From NCBI GenBank assembly GCA_021030915.1, contig JAGEMR010000009.1, positions 186,001 through 250,000 on the forward strand: a DNA stretch of 64,000 nt. The letters are read 5' to 3'. Position 1 is the stretch's first letter. Each line of letters starts with the position of its first letter. Of the stretch, positions 46,965 to 58,179 are shown piece by piece. The notes beneath the pieces were generated by a model. That model did no database searches. It was not told where the DNA came from and was given only the letters and a program-made list of their open reading frames with translations. The DNA is from Astrothelium macrocarpum. Taxonomy: Eukaryota; Ascomycota; Dothideomycetes; Trypetheliales; Trypetheliaceae. A program made the position numbers and the translations under genes.

Positions 46965-47969
46965 ATGTAAAGGCGTGGACTATATACAGCAATTGTGAGA
47001 TGAAACCTCTGCAATAGTTTGACCAGGAAGGTACCGGTTCGATCTACTTGCTCTTGTATATATGAGTGGCAGGGAAGGATTCTAGCATCCTCAAACGGAT
47101 AATTTGCCCCTACTATTCTTCATGTCTATATTCACAAACAATTTTTTAAGGGCCCAAGCTTGGCATCTCATACCAAGCGGTCAGACATAGGATACTCCGA
47201 ACACCTTAGATCCGATTGAAGCTGGCCGTACTGTGAATTACGCGATTCGTGTTTGCTATCGCCGAAACTTGATTCACTGAAAAACGTTAGTCAGAAGGCC
47301 GCTCTTTGTATCTCGGATTTTGATACTTACTTCCATAGCCCAATGACGTAGTGATCGAAGTTGATGCTACAAGGAGGTCAGTTCATCCAATGTAGCGACC
47401 GGATTCTACGTAAAGCAATGTAATTACTATAATGGACAAAGTATCTGAATTTGACCAAGGCAGTTTCGTCACAAGTGCGCAAGGTAGCGATGCCAACCCT
47501 GAGCACGTGCTTACAACATATTCACAACCGTTTGTGGGAGAAAGCCGTCCTAGAATCATGGCAGAATAGAGGTATGCATATGCCCATGGCCAATCAAGAT
47601 GCCACAGCTGAAGCTTTTCCGTCGTCTAATTTAAGGATTCTATTAATACAAGCAGACGCCTCTGCTCCTCGCTCATGATGCTGAGATCCCACCGGTGCCG
47701 CGCCTCTGAAAAATATCTTCTTCATGCCAAATCGGTCTTACTTCTTGTTCCACCTAAATGAGTAATTAGCTTCCAGAATTAGCGAGGACAATGTGTCGCT
47801 CCCGTAGGTATTCGATATGGTATTCAGATTCTACCAGCGCATCGGCATGACAAGAGCAAGAATGAACAGCTGATCCTATGCTTCAGTATGAAGACTACTG
47901 CTCTCTTCCAAGCGTAATTAACACCTTGAGATATTTAGAACTGCTTCGGAGTTTCGGTCGATAGCAAAC
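46965..47969. other. intergenic between convergent genes
   Basis: About 1 kb holding the 3' ends of the secreted-protein and arginine-methyltransferase genes. Short frames only; nothing recognised. Confidence 0.45.
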
Positions 47970-49288
47970 TCACATCTTGTATTCACACTTGCCCTGAGCT
48001 TGACGCCCTGGATCTTCCGTTTCCAAGCGATAACCAATCTTGATGTCCAGATCGCGCCTGTTCTTGTTATTTGGCTTATTTTGCAGAGTACCAAATATTT
48101 GCTCGCCTTGCTCCACAGTAATTGCGTCGTCCAGATAAAAGACGGTCTGCTTCCAATGAGTGTATTTGGTGTGAGGTCCAGTTGAGAAACGAATCGGTTT
48201 GTGGCATTTCGAAAACTCAATATCGAACCAAGCAATGAGTGCATGAACAAAATCACTGCGTTGCACCTTGAGGGCAAAATCTGCGGAGAAAGCCAGGTCG
48301 GATGCTTTGACGGTATACAGATCGAGGGTTAAAACTGGAGTTGGATCGGTGACGACTGCTTTCAGTTCAACAGTGTCCACCAAAGGCTCCATCAATGCCG
48401 TTCGACGCATGGGAGAGAAGTCGAAGCCCCAAACGCGATCCCAGACTAGACGAACGTGTATCAGCATAGAAGCCTCCATCTCAGAAGCTCTTACTGACAT
48501 CCAATCTTTTCTTCCTTGTATTCACCATCTTCAATGCCGGCAAGATGTATCGAAGCTTTGTCCGGAAATATCAATCCATCAGGCAAAAGGTATTTGTCGC
48601 GCGCATACAGCACTGTGTCCAGCATGCTTTCGTAGAGCAGGAAGTATCCCATCCATTCTGACACGATGATATCCACCTTTGGAAAGGGAAGCTCGACCTC
48701 TTCCATTTTGCCCTGCAAAAGCGTAATTTTATCCGCCATGCCATTTACCTCAACGATTTCGCGAGCCTTTTCGATTATTGTAGACATGTCCACACCAATA
48801 ACATGCTTTGCGCCTGCCTTGACGGCAAACCTGCAAGCTTGGTGTCAGTTTGGAAATTCAACTACGCTTCTTCGCGGAAACTAGGGTTGCCTACATGCTC
48901 AAAATGGCTGTACCGCATCCAACGTCCAATACGACCTTGTCTTTGAAGAGATGCTTATTCTGGTAAATTGCATCGCGATAGGATCTCGTGCGAACTTCAT
49001 CTTTCTACACGACTTTAGTATGGCACGTTTTGCAACAGGAATCGAAAAATTTTCGTGAGGTACAGACCAGCATTTCCTCGTGTATGCCTTTTGGATGTTA
49101 GCATTTTATCAGAACACCATTGGCGAGGGACTCACCATGGTGATTGTAGCTATGGAGAATCAGCGAAACGCGCATCGAACATGCATGCGAAAAAATTACC
49201 TATTAAAGTAATGTACTTCAGAGTGCTCCATGCCAGCAAGGCGGTCATCTGCCTTGAGGTTTGGCTGGTCAGCTACAGTATTTGCCAT
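47970..49288 (-). CDS. protein arginine N-methyltransferase 1 (Hmt1/RmtA type)
   Basis: Type I PRMT producing asymmetric dimethylarginine on histone H4R3 and RNA-binding proteins. Start MANTVADQPNLKADD at 49286-49288. SAM motif I VLDVGCGTAILSMFA, the double-E loop SEWMGYFLLYESM and the THW loop YTHWKQTVFYL are all present, as is the C-terminal barrel (SADFALKVQRSDFVHALIAW). About 345 residues, the usual PRMT1 size. At least six exons. Two consecutive exons are tiny: 49136-49149 (14 nt) and 49068-49087 (20 nt), encoding SYNHHG and IHEEML; both are needed to keep the conserved HYFNSYNHHGIHEEMLKDEV block. The junction near 48490 restores IGFWDRVWGF. All catalytic glutamates look intact. Confidence 0.94.
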
Positions 49289-49524
49289 GTTGCAGCGAAC
49301 GCTGCACGGCTGTGTAGGCTTTCAAATGAGTGGTGGTAGAAGGATTGGTATGTAAAATGGACATAAAAATTTCTCGATGCTCGGAGGTAGACACGCGACT
49401 CAGCTGACGCGCGACAGGACGGGGGCCTGGAGGCCGTCTCACAATGGCGTCATCGCTTCTATTTAAGGTATTCTTGAGGCATTTACGCATTGCACAAATG
49501 TGAGGCCTATCCCTTCATTAATCT

Positions 49525-50286
49525 TTAACCATTTTTAACTCCCTTTTCCCTCAAGACCCGAGATACAATCTTCTCCAACATTGGCATCTCCTGTCCGTGC
49601 AGCCCTTCAAAATAGCCAGCTACACTCTTCTCGACGTATTTACCCACCATATCAACTTCAACATTCACGTCTTCTCCTGCCTTCTTTGCAGCCATCACTA
49701 CTCTTTCCTGCGTGTACGCAATCAACATTACCTCAAACCAGCCGGCGCTGTCCTCGACCTTGGTCACAGTTAGGCTTGCCCCATCAAGCGTCACGTACCC
49801 TTTTTCCACAACATAACGCAGTACATCTTTGTCGCGTGGCTTGAGTCGGAATGTCAAGGCATTGCCATCCGGTGTTACAGCATCAATAGATGCTATCGTA
49901 TCCACATGTCCTTGCACAAAGTGGCCACCCATACGAGTGGATGCCGAAACTGCTCGCTCGAGGTTCACCTTTGATTGCTGTTTGAGAGCTCCTAAATTTG
50001 TACGACGAAGGGTTTCGGGCGAAACTCCAACTTTGAAAGATGTCTTGTTAAATTCAGTAATCGTGAGACAAGTGCCATTGATGCTGATGCTGTCCCCGAG
50101 ATGCGCATCGCCCAATATTTCTTCACTGCCCGAGATGGTCAAAGACGTGCCTCCTCCTCCGCTTGTAGTATCATCCTGCTTCTCCAGTATTGCGACAGCT
50201 GCCTGAAAGTCAGCTCAGCCGGTGTATCCGATAGAGAAGGCTGTCGTGAACTAACTTCCGATGGTTTCGACGATACCTGTAAACAT
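49525..50286 (-). CDS. riboflavin synthase alpha chain (Rib5)
   Basis: Catalyses dismutation of two 6,7-dimethyl-8-ribityllumazines to riboflavin, the last step of vitamin B2 synthesis. The protein, about 240 residues, has the two tandem lumazine-binding domains: the first from MFTGIVETIG through GDSISINGTCLTI, the second from MGGHFVQGHVDTIASI through GYVTLDGASLTVT. The start ATG (50284-50286) lies in a first exon of about 31 nt. A short intron (about 42 nt, GTTAGT...CTGAG) joins IG to TDFQAAVAILEKQ; the exact acceptor is uncertain. The stop is at 49525. It is divergent from the CoA-transferase gene, with 234 bp between start codons. Confidence 0.93.
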
Positions 50287-50520
50287 AATGAGATCTTATG
50301 GATTTGACACAAATACGGATTTGTAAAAAAATCAGCTCAGCGCGGATCACGCAGGGTCTAGTCACAGTAGCCGGGTACCTGGCGCGTTTGCTTCAGTAAG
50401 AAGATTGATGGACGCAAGATCAAGCCTCGGTTCGTTGGTGGGGCATCAGTCTCAATTGAGAGACCCTCATCCACCTCTCGTCCACGAAACAAGTCTTTCA
50501 ATAAGGTAATTCACGTCCCG
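50287..50520. promoter_or_regulatory. divergent intergenic region rib5 / CoA-transferase
   Basis: 234 bp between the start codons of two genes transcribed apart, so both promoters lie here. No specific site was assigned. Confidence 0.55.
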
Positions 50521-52192
50521 ATGTCGTCACTACAGTCTAGCTGTACCATGGTGCGAACTTTTAGGTATTTGGCAAAGCACAGGCATCGTCTTGAATTCAG
50601 ACGATTTGCGACTGCTACTCAAGCTACCAACACAGGCTCCCTTCCTCTGGCCGGAATCCGAGTACTTGACTTGACGAGAGTTCTCGCTGGAGTATGTATT
50701 CATATCATTATTGAAGATTTGAGCTCCTGGATTGACTTTGTTGCAATCAGCCGTACTGCACGCAGATTCTTGGTGACCTTGGGTATGCTGTATAAAGCCT
50801 AGTATGACCACCTCCTCCGAGGTTGGGAATCACCTGTTTTGATTCTGACAAGACAATGACAACAGAGCCGAGGTTATCAAAGTCGAACATCCAACTCGAG
50901 GCGATGACACCAGAGCTTGGGGGCCACCATACGCAAAATACCAAGACGAGACCAAAGGTCCAGGCGAAAGTGCATACTTCTTGGCGGTATTAGACGCATT
51001 TCTACTGCCCTTTAGTCTTAGTACTGATGGAAAAAGGTCAATCGTAACAAAAAATCCTTGGGCCTGTCTTTTGCGCACCCGGCGGGTGTAGAAATTATAC
51101 ACAGGCTTGCCAAGGATTCTGATGTACTTGTTGAGAATTACATTCCTGGCGGACTAAAGAAATATGGTCTGGATTATGAATCTTTATCAAAAGTCAATCC
51201 TTCCCTAATCTATGCAAGCATAACGGGTTATGGTCAGACGGGGCCCTACAGTAAACGAGCTGGTTACGATGTCATGGTCGAAGCGTAAGATTTATTCAGA
51301 ACAGTTTGGGCGTGGATAAAACTGAGAAATTGTAGAGAAATGGGATTGATGCACATCACTGGAGCAAGAGACGGGCCTCCAGTGAAAGTCGGCGTCGCTG
51401 TTACAGATCTCACAACAGGCTTATACACGTCCAATTCGATCATGGCAGCATTAATCGGTCGTGGTCGTACGGGAAAAGGACAACATATAGATGCTTCATT
51501 GAGCGATTGCCAAGTCGCAACATTAGCAAATATAGCCAGCTCTGTGCTTGTGAGCGGTCAAAAAGACAGCGGTCGGTGGGGAACAGCTCATCGTAGGTTG
51601 ATTCAATTTTCAAACATGGCAGGCTCTAACCAGAAGCAGCATCTATCGTGCCATACAAAGCTTTCAGGACATACGACGGCGATATACTGATAGGTGGTGG
51701 CAATGACCGTCTTTTTGGGGTACTGTGCGAAAAAATTGGTCAGCCGGAATGGGCACAGGACGAAAAATTTACAACAAATGCGCTACGTGTTAAAAATCGA
51801 GAAATAATTGAAAGCATGATTGAGGAAAAGACCAAACTCAAAACAACGCAGGAGTGGCTGGATATTTTCGAGGGCAGCGGCATGCCTTATGCGCCAATCA
51901 ACGATGTCAAATCCACGCTAGAGAACGAGCACGGTGAGTGCCTCAAATGTCCACTTCCTGCCGTTCCTGACCTATTGCAGTTCGATCTCGGGATATGGTC
52001 GCGGAAGTTGAGCATCCGGCATGTGGTTCGATGAAGCTCATCAATACGCCAGTCAAGTATTCAGAATCAAAGCCTGGCATCAGAATGCCTCCTCCAACAT
52101 TGGGCCAGCATTCAAAGGAGGTACTGCGAGATTTACTTGGCATGAGTGAATCGGACATAGACAGTCTTCGTAGCGAAGGAGTTGTGGCGTGA
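50521..52192 (+). CDS. class III CoA-transferase (CaiB/SUGCT-like), mitochondrial
   Basis: Formyl-CoA transferase family enzyme; the closest named relative is succinyl-CoA:glutarate CoA-transferase. Seven exons or so; every junction was followed: RVLAG|PYCTQILGDLG|AEVIKVEHPTRGDDTRAWG, then VNRNKKSLGLSF, GYGQTGPYSKRAGYD, EMGLMHITGARDG, AASIVPYKAF and VRSRDMVAEVEHP. The N-terminal 40 residues are Arg-rich and free of acids at first (MVRTFRYLAKHRHRLEFRRFA), a mitochondrial presequence. The catalytic Asp that forms the acyl anhydride is expected in the region DGPPVKVGVAVTDLTTGLY (VTD). About 450 residues. Start at 50521; the in-frame ATG at 50548 is an alternative. Confidence 0.9.
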
Positions 52193-52454
52193 GATGTAGA
52201 AAGTCATTATGAATTGCGCATATGTGCTGTTAAATTAGAATAATACCGAATGGCAGCGAAATGGAGAGGCAAAGCTCAGACTCCAAGCCGAGAAACGATT
52301 TAGCACGGGAGGAGATGACGCTCGGTCCACCTCCGGCTTCTTCATCCTGAAAGGATTGTCTTGGCTTTCCCATCAATTCACAATAGCGCTCTCATGATCT
52401 TGAGCAGTAAGACTCATCCATCTGTACGGGTGTGAATGCGATGCCTGCTGCAAA

Positions 52455-54157
52455 ATGTCTCTGGTGTCGTCCCAGTTGCCTTTACAAGAAGCTTTCGCAG
52501 CATCCGCTTCTGGAACGTCGTCGCAACCCCCTCCGCAACTATTGACAGCAAATCATGGTACACATTTTCAACCGGCAAAGGCAACACCGCCTGGAAAAAT
52601 TATAAATTTCCAAGGCCAAACGGCAAATTCCGCCTCAGTGGCTGAGCTGCCCCATTTATCAACCTCGACTCAGGAATTCCTTAAGCGGATCGGAGAGAAG
52701 CCGAGTGCTTATGTGGCAGCGAGGGAGATTGTCCTGAAAGGGATGGTCACTACTCCCCAAACAATGCCTTTGCCTTCAACTTCGGTAAGAGGAAGCAGGA
52801 GAGGAGGTGGTCGTGGCTCGCGAGGTGGTAGAAATTCGCTGGTTACTACGCCCACCACCAGGCAAGCCAAGCAATCTACAACTACTCCCGCTAACCTTAC
52901 TCCTCCTGTAAATATAAGAGGATCAAGTCGGGGCCGTGGTTCTGGTCGAAGCAGGGGTAGGGGTGGAGGAAGGCCAAGTAAGAGGAAAAGAGCAGGGAGC
53001 GAGGATAGCGAGGTATGTATTTCGTATTTTCTTAGAAACCTTCAAAAGCAGCTTATTCAAACAAATGCTTTTCTAACAATGAGCGAATCAAAAGGGTTCA
53101 GACATATCTGCATCTTATACACCTTTGGCGACAACGACAAAGTCCGGCCGCAATGTTCAAAAACCCACTCAATTTTCACCTATACGACCTTCGTCGCCTC
53201 CCTCTGGTATCAAAAGGAAACGAGGTGGCCGTCGAATTTCCGAATCAAGCGTATGTAAAACATGCAGAAGAGGCCACAGTCCGGACAGTAACATGATTGT
53301 CTTTTGTGACGGGTGTAACACTCCATATCATCAGTATTGCCATGATCCACCAATTTCCAACGAAGTAATAGCCATTCTTGACCAAGAATGGTTTTGTGCG
53401 GTCTGCGTACAAAGCAAGGAATCATCCCCTACCAAGGAGCAAGAATCTTCCTCCATCAAACCCAGAGAGCCCTCGCCTGTGATAACTCCGCCTACACCTA
53501 TGCTGGTTGATGGAGCAGACCTCTCGTATGAACAGGTATGAAGCTTTTGGATCGAAACCTTGACTATGTTCGGAGACATCAGAGAAAATTGCGCAACTAA
53601 CGAAGCCTTAGAAACTATCATATCTTTCCGCTTTGCCCCAATCAGCGCTCGTGTCACTACTTCTCTCAGCGTGCCAGCAGCATCCAGACCTTCCTATATT
53701 TGAATCGACGGCACATCAACTTTGGTCAAGGGGAAATCTGCCAACACCTCCAACAACTCAACCACCACATTCGAACAACACACCGAATTCATACCTAAAT
53801 GGCCAATCTGGACATGATAATCCATTAGCCACTCCTGTCCAACAAGGGCAGACTACTACCTCTCAATCTGAACCGACGACATCACAACCAGGCGTTCCAC
53901 TGGGAAAAAAGAAAACCATTGTTGGTACAGATTCACAATCAGAGGTGGAAGCAGACGAAGCTTCCGAGGAGTACGATTCAGATCCACCGGCTCATTTCCC
54001 CAAGCCAGGAAATGGTCTTCCACTACGATCCGACAATGATGATATGCAATGGTTAATTGACGATAATTTCGAGGTCTTTAGCCATATTTACAAAGTCGAT
54101 GATAGGCCCGAACTATTAGACGGAGAAAAAGAAGCTTACGCTGTAACTGTGCGATAG
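52455..54157 (+). CDS. PHD-finger chromatin protein
   Basis: Three exons (GTATGT...AAAAG and GTATGA...CTTAG introns) give about 510 residues. The N-terminal third is Ser/Thr/Pro-rich, followed by Gly-Arg-rich segments (GSRRGGGRGSRGGR, GRSRGRGGGRPSKRKR) that look like AT-hook or RGG regions. A complete C4HC3 PHD finger follows: VCKTCRRG, IVFCDGCNTPYHQYCHDPP and WFCAVC, all eight zinc ligands present. The C-terminus is rich in Gln/Thr/Pro and ends in an acidic, ordered block (MQWLIDDNFEVFSHIYKVD). The function is inferred as reading histone H3 tails. I cannot assign the complex. Confidence 0.87.
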
Positions 54158-54449
54158 CACTTTGCATTGCTAATTTAGGAGGAGCACATTTAGCATTGAA
54201 CACTTGGGACCTTCAAGAAGGCATTTGCGGTGGAAGATTAGCTATCCAGCAGCATTGTGGGGTATAAGTGTTTATGCGCTCCAGATGCCTTTTGAATGAT
54301 ACCCGAATTCGGACTCGACACATTTAGCACCTTGCTTCAAATCAATGGCCTCGTGCATATTCGTACATGCATGCCCACGATGTCTTAAGTAAGCAGAATG
54401 CCAACTAACGCCTACGCTCATCATCAAAGATTCCACCATAACCCCATTC

Positions 54450-56969
54450 TCAATCATCCTCAGCATATTGACTCAAGTCATCAATCTCATCACCCACGCC
54501 CAAGCCCGCTGATCGAGCTACGCTCTCCACATCCTCCTCGTCCTCCAAATACTGTTCCAAATCATCCAAATTATCATCAATATCCTCATCATCCGAAATG
54601 ACCATCACCTCTCTCTCCACCACCTCTTCCCGCGCTTGCCCTCCGCCACCACCTCCCCCGGGCTCCCCCCTCTCGACTACCTCCTCCCTCGGGCTCCCCA
54701 CCTGCGGCGTCCCTACACGCGAACTATTCCTCGTTCCTACCTCACTCCTCCCCTCCTCCTCACTCTCCACCACCTCCGATGCCGCCCTCGTAGCTCCCTC
54801 CTCCTCCGAACCCACCGTCCCGCTCGCACTCCCACTCTCACTCCCCTCTCTCTTCCTCCCACTACCCCGATAAATCTGATTCAGCCTCTCATAATTAATA
54901 TGCTTACTAAACCCCCGCTGTCCAAACCGCTTCAGCATGCGCGCACTCGCCTCCGCAGGGCTCGCCGGCAGCGCGCCATCCTCATCGAGCTTGCTACTGC
55001 CATCGCCGCGACGAAACGTGCGCTTCTTGCGGTTCTTGCCGCGCCCGCCACCGCTACCCGCTGCGGCCGCGTTCTTGCCCGCCGCGTCGGCGAGCGCGCG
55101 CTTCAGCAGGCGCGCCTGCTGCGCGCGCAGCCAGTCCTCGTTGTGCGTCACCCAGATGCGCTCCTTGATGGCGATCTCGCTCTCCGACAGCAGGCAGTTG
55201 GCGACTTCTGGGTCGTGCGCGAATTCCGATTCGAGGATGATTTCGGAGGTCGGGATGGTGGTGGGAGGGGTGGATGAGGTCGAGGAGGAGGAGGCGGTGG
55301 GCGCGGATTCGGTGGCGGTGGGTGGTGGGTTGGTGAGGGAGCGAGCCAGGCGGGCCGCGTGCTCTTCGTATTTGGCGACTTGCACGGATTCCATGCTGGT
55401 GATGAAGTCGGATGAATGTAAGTGTCGATTGATTTCATTTTCGAGTTCCGCTTCGCTGGCGAGGTCGGTGGCAGTGATTTGGACGGGTGCCGGGCGTTCT
55501 TTGGGTTTCCGCTGCCGCTTTTTCCGCTTTTCAGAGGAGTCGACGAGTTCTGTATCTTGTATGTCTGGATAGCTTTCCGAGTGTCTGCGCTTTCTGCCTC
55601 GCCTGGAAGTCTCTGGAGCAGGCGTAGTGCCTGATGCGTCGGAGGCCTGGGAGGGATCGCGGGTGAGTCGAGGATCTATAGGGATTGCTGGAATAGCAAA
55701 GCCCTCAGCATCCCGACGTAACTCTTGAGATGGCGCCGGCGTTGAAGTTGTTGGCCGCGAAGGATTTTGCGAGGGGCCTCGGACTGGCGTAGTTCCCAAT
55801 ACCCTATCCCAAATTGAAGGTGTGCCTTGCTCTCCATCTTCAGTATCATTAAGCAAGCTTATCGTCCTCTTTCGCGCCTGCCTTTCGCGTGCTCTTTCTT
55901 CCTTGACCTTGCTATCGAAGAGAACGGGAGGGTCGTGGGCTATCTTGAGATTTGCACCATATTGTCGAAATTGATCGACGGTGAGAGCTCCGGCCGTAGT
56001 TCTGTCAAATTCGTCAAGTCGCTTGGCAATGGTCATATCTGCGACTTTCACAACATAAACCACTTCTCGCACCGTTCTTCTGAAGTTGTTCATGCGAGCA
56101 GCCAGTATAAGACCAGCACCGCAAAGTCCCGCTGGACGACGACCCGTAAGCATCCAATCTCGCTTCATACGTTTGATGATCTTGGCGGCATCTTCGGCCA
56201 CTTTGTATGTGTGAACGCCGAATTCAAGACGCCTGGCATATTTGAGAATGAGTCTTTCGACTTCGACGAAAGGAGTGACATCGTCTCTTTTTACACCACC
56301 GTCCATGTAGAGCATTTTGGCGAGCTCTTGGTAGGTCTGGCCGAGTTTGTAGACATTGGTCTTGACGGCTTCTGCAAGATCCATCAAAAGTGTATTGTTC
56401 TCCCTGTCCGTCCTGCAAGCCAGATATAGAGCAACGGCGGCAACGGTGGAAGTCGGTCGTCCATAAGTAAAGTTGTTAATCAAGGCAAGCTTCATGTAGT
56501 TGAATGCTCCATCTCTGACAGATTGCTGAAGATTAAGGGAAGAGGCAATGCGGGCAATTTCTTGTTGAAAGTGCTGGTGTGTTTGTTCTCGACTGGTCAA
56601 TCCACCGCCGACTTTGCGATTAATCGCACCTCCCAGTGTTTTTGCATGTCTTTGACCTTCTCCAATGAAACCACCCTGAACGACGGCAGCACCGGCAGAA
56701 TTCTCACCAAAAGTAACCTCAGCAACGATGTTGTCCTGACTGATGATACTGCCGCAAGTCTCGCAAACACGTTCGCCATCAATCTGAACAGGCTTTGGAT
56801 CAGAACAGTCACGATTGGTGCAGACAATTTTTGGTGAGGGAGGCGGGGGTTGTGATGCATTTTCTGGCTTGGGCTTGTTGCTTTCATATTGACGGGAGCG
56901 TTTGTTTGCATCCTGGCGTGCATCTGGGGGTCGGCGAGGACGAGGACGAGCGATGGTAGCTGGCGGCAT
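54450..56969 (-). CDS. TFIIIB subunit Brf1 (TFIIB-related factor)
   Basis: RNA polymerase III initiation factor that bridges TBP and the polymerase. Single exon, 839 residues from the ATG at 56967-56969. Zn-ribbon: CTNRDC...RVCETCGSII (about residues 49-75). First cyclin fold around QSVRDGAFNYMKLALINNF...VAAVALYLACR, second around KVAEDAAKIIKRM...RRPAGLCGAGLILAAR. The Brf1-specific C-terminal homology block (SEIAIKERIWVTHNEDWLRAQ, with INYERLNQIYRG further on) is present. The tail is long, acidic and Ser/Glu/Gly-rich, ending YAEDD. The upstream frame open to 57113 lacks an ATG, so 56969 is preferred. The C-terminal region is GC-rich and low complexity, producing long spurious antisense frames. 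Confidence 0.94.
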   Translation of the reverse strand: MPPATIARPRPRRPPDARQDANKRSRQYESNKPKPENASQPPPPSPKIVCTNRDCSDPKPVQIDGERVCETCGSIISQDNIVAEVTFGENSAGAAVVQGGFIGEGQRHAKTLGGAINRKVGGGLTSREQTHQHFQQEIARIASSLNLQQSVRDGAFNYMKLALINNFTYGRPTSTVAAVALYLACRTDRENNTLLMDLAEAVKTNVYKLGQTYQELAKMLYMDGGVKRDDVTPFVEVERLILKYARRLEFGVHTYKVAEDAAKIIKRMKRDWMLTGRRPAGLCGAGLILAARMNNFRRTVREVVYVVKVADMTIAKRLDEFDRTTAGALTVDQFRQYGANLKIAHDPPVLFDSKVKEERARERQARKRTISLLNDTEDGEQGTPSIWDRVLGTTPVRGPSQNPSRPTTSTPAPSQELRRDAEGFAIPAIPIDPRLTRDPSQASDASGTTPAPETSRRGRKRRHSESYPDIQDTELVDSSEKRKKRQRKPKERPAPVQITATDLASEAELENEINRHLHSSDFITSMESVQVAKYEEHAARLARSLTNPPPTATESAPTASSSSTSSTPPTTIPTSEIILESEFAHDPEVANCLLSESEIAIKERIWVTHNEDWLRAQQARLLKRALADAAGKNAAAAGSGGGRGKNRKKRTFRRGDGSSKLDEDGALPASPAEASARMLKRFGQRGFSKHINYERLNQIYRGSGRKREGSESGSASGTVGSEEEGATRAASEVVESEEEGRSEVGTRNSSRVGTPQVGSPREEVVERGEPGGGGGGGQAREEVVEREVMVISDDEDIDDNLDDLEQYLEDEEDVESVARSAGLGVGDEIDDLSQYAEDD

Positions 56970-58179
56970 GGCTACAGATATGGGGTAGGATGGCAAGGAA
57001 AATTTGAGCGGTGTGAATTGGACTCTTCCTATGGTCGAGAGAATCAATGGTCGAGAGTAAAGTGGGATGAACTGCAGTTTGACGAACAAGGGCCAATTTG
57101 AACCCCGCTTCAAGGCTGATCGCGGGTTCGAGTCACCTTTGATTGCTATTCATTAACCTTTTGCCTACTTTTTCGCCTTGCCTATTGTTGCTACGAGGCA
57201 CCTGATTCGATAACTGATATATGATGTCAAAGCGAGTCTGAAAATCACAAAGCTTGTGATTTTGAGCTGGTCATTATTCTCAGTCCTTTGAAACCCAGAA
57301 AGAGAGAAGCACACAAGAAACGCGAAGCCAAGGACCGACATGTGTCCAAATACGACCCACTCAACCTTCCATAGAATATTGGAAGAGTCCTCAAGGTACT
57401 CGATATGAATATCTACCAGGGATGAATGAATCTTATTAGAGAGGGGACATGTGTTGCGGATGGTTCGCTGGTTAATCTGAGATAACTACGGTACAACGCC
57501 AAATCGACACATGAAATATGATTCGGTAGTCCATGTTAGTTATTACAACTCTTCTGTATTCCATCAATACCTAGTAGATTTAGAGGATTTCTGTGTATTT
57601 AAATGCTACCTATGCAAAGCCAGCTCCGGCCCAATCCAAGTCTAGCAAATCAAAAGTGGAAGCTTCCGTCGCACACCTGCGCACGGCTGGCATGCGGCCC
57701 GCCCACCAGGAACGCAAGCCTTCATAACTTGAGCTTACCGTTACCTTGGCACTCTCGGACTTAGACATCTGGCCTTTCTTTCAAATAGTCAATCCTTACG
57801 CCAATCAAGATCTCGCGGTGCAGTCATGGTTGGCAAAAAGTCGGGCAAGGCCCTTCTCAGGGAAGAAGGTAACGACACATCTTGCTTTTGTCGTAAGAGT
57901 ACGAGCTTGCAATTTTCCAGAGAAATATGCTACGTGATTGGCCTGTAACAATGTGACCTTTGACATGTTTCTGTATCACAATAAAATGTCCAGTGTGTTT
58001 TTCATCTCTTCAAAATACTTTCGGACCTGGGCTTGGTAACCCGCTTTCTGCTTCTTGCGTGTTTCTTTCCTCATGGGCCACTGGACATCAATTTCGTGAA
58101 CACAATCAGTCAAAGTCACCTACGCTTTGTTTTTATTGTTGCCCCACTTAGTATCTATTGTCATTGATCATTAGCCACC
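56970..58179. other. intergenic between divergent brf1 and arp8
   Basis: 1.2 kb between two genes transcribed apart, holding both promoters. A sequence resembling a tRNA B box occurs near 57120-57135, but no tRNA folds there. Nothing else was seen. Confidence 0.45.

Noticed and set aside
54598..55572. Long plus-strand frames opposite brf1
   Set aside because: Shadow frames produced by GC-rich, Ser/Glu/Gly-coding low-complexity sequence of Brf1.
57090..57145. tRNA gene suggested by a GGTTCGAGTC box
   Set aside because: The T stem does not pair and no acceptor or anticodon arm can be formed around it.
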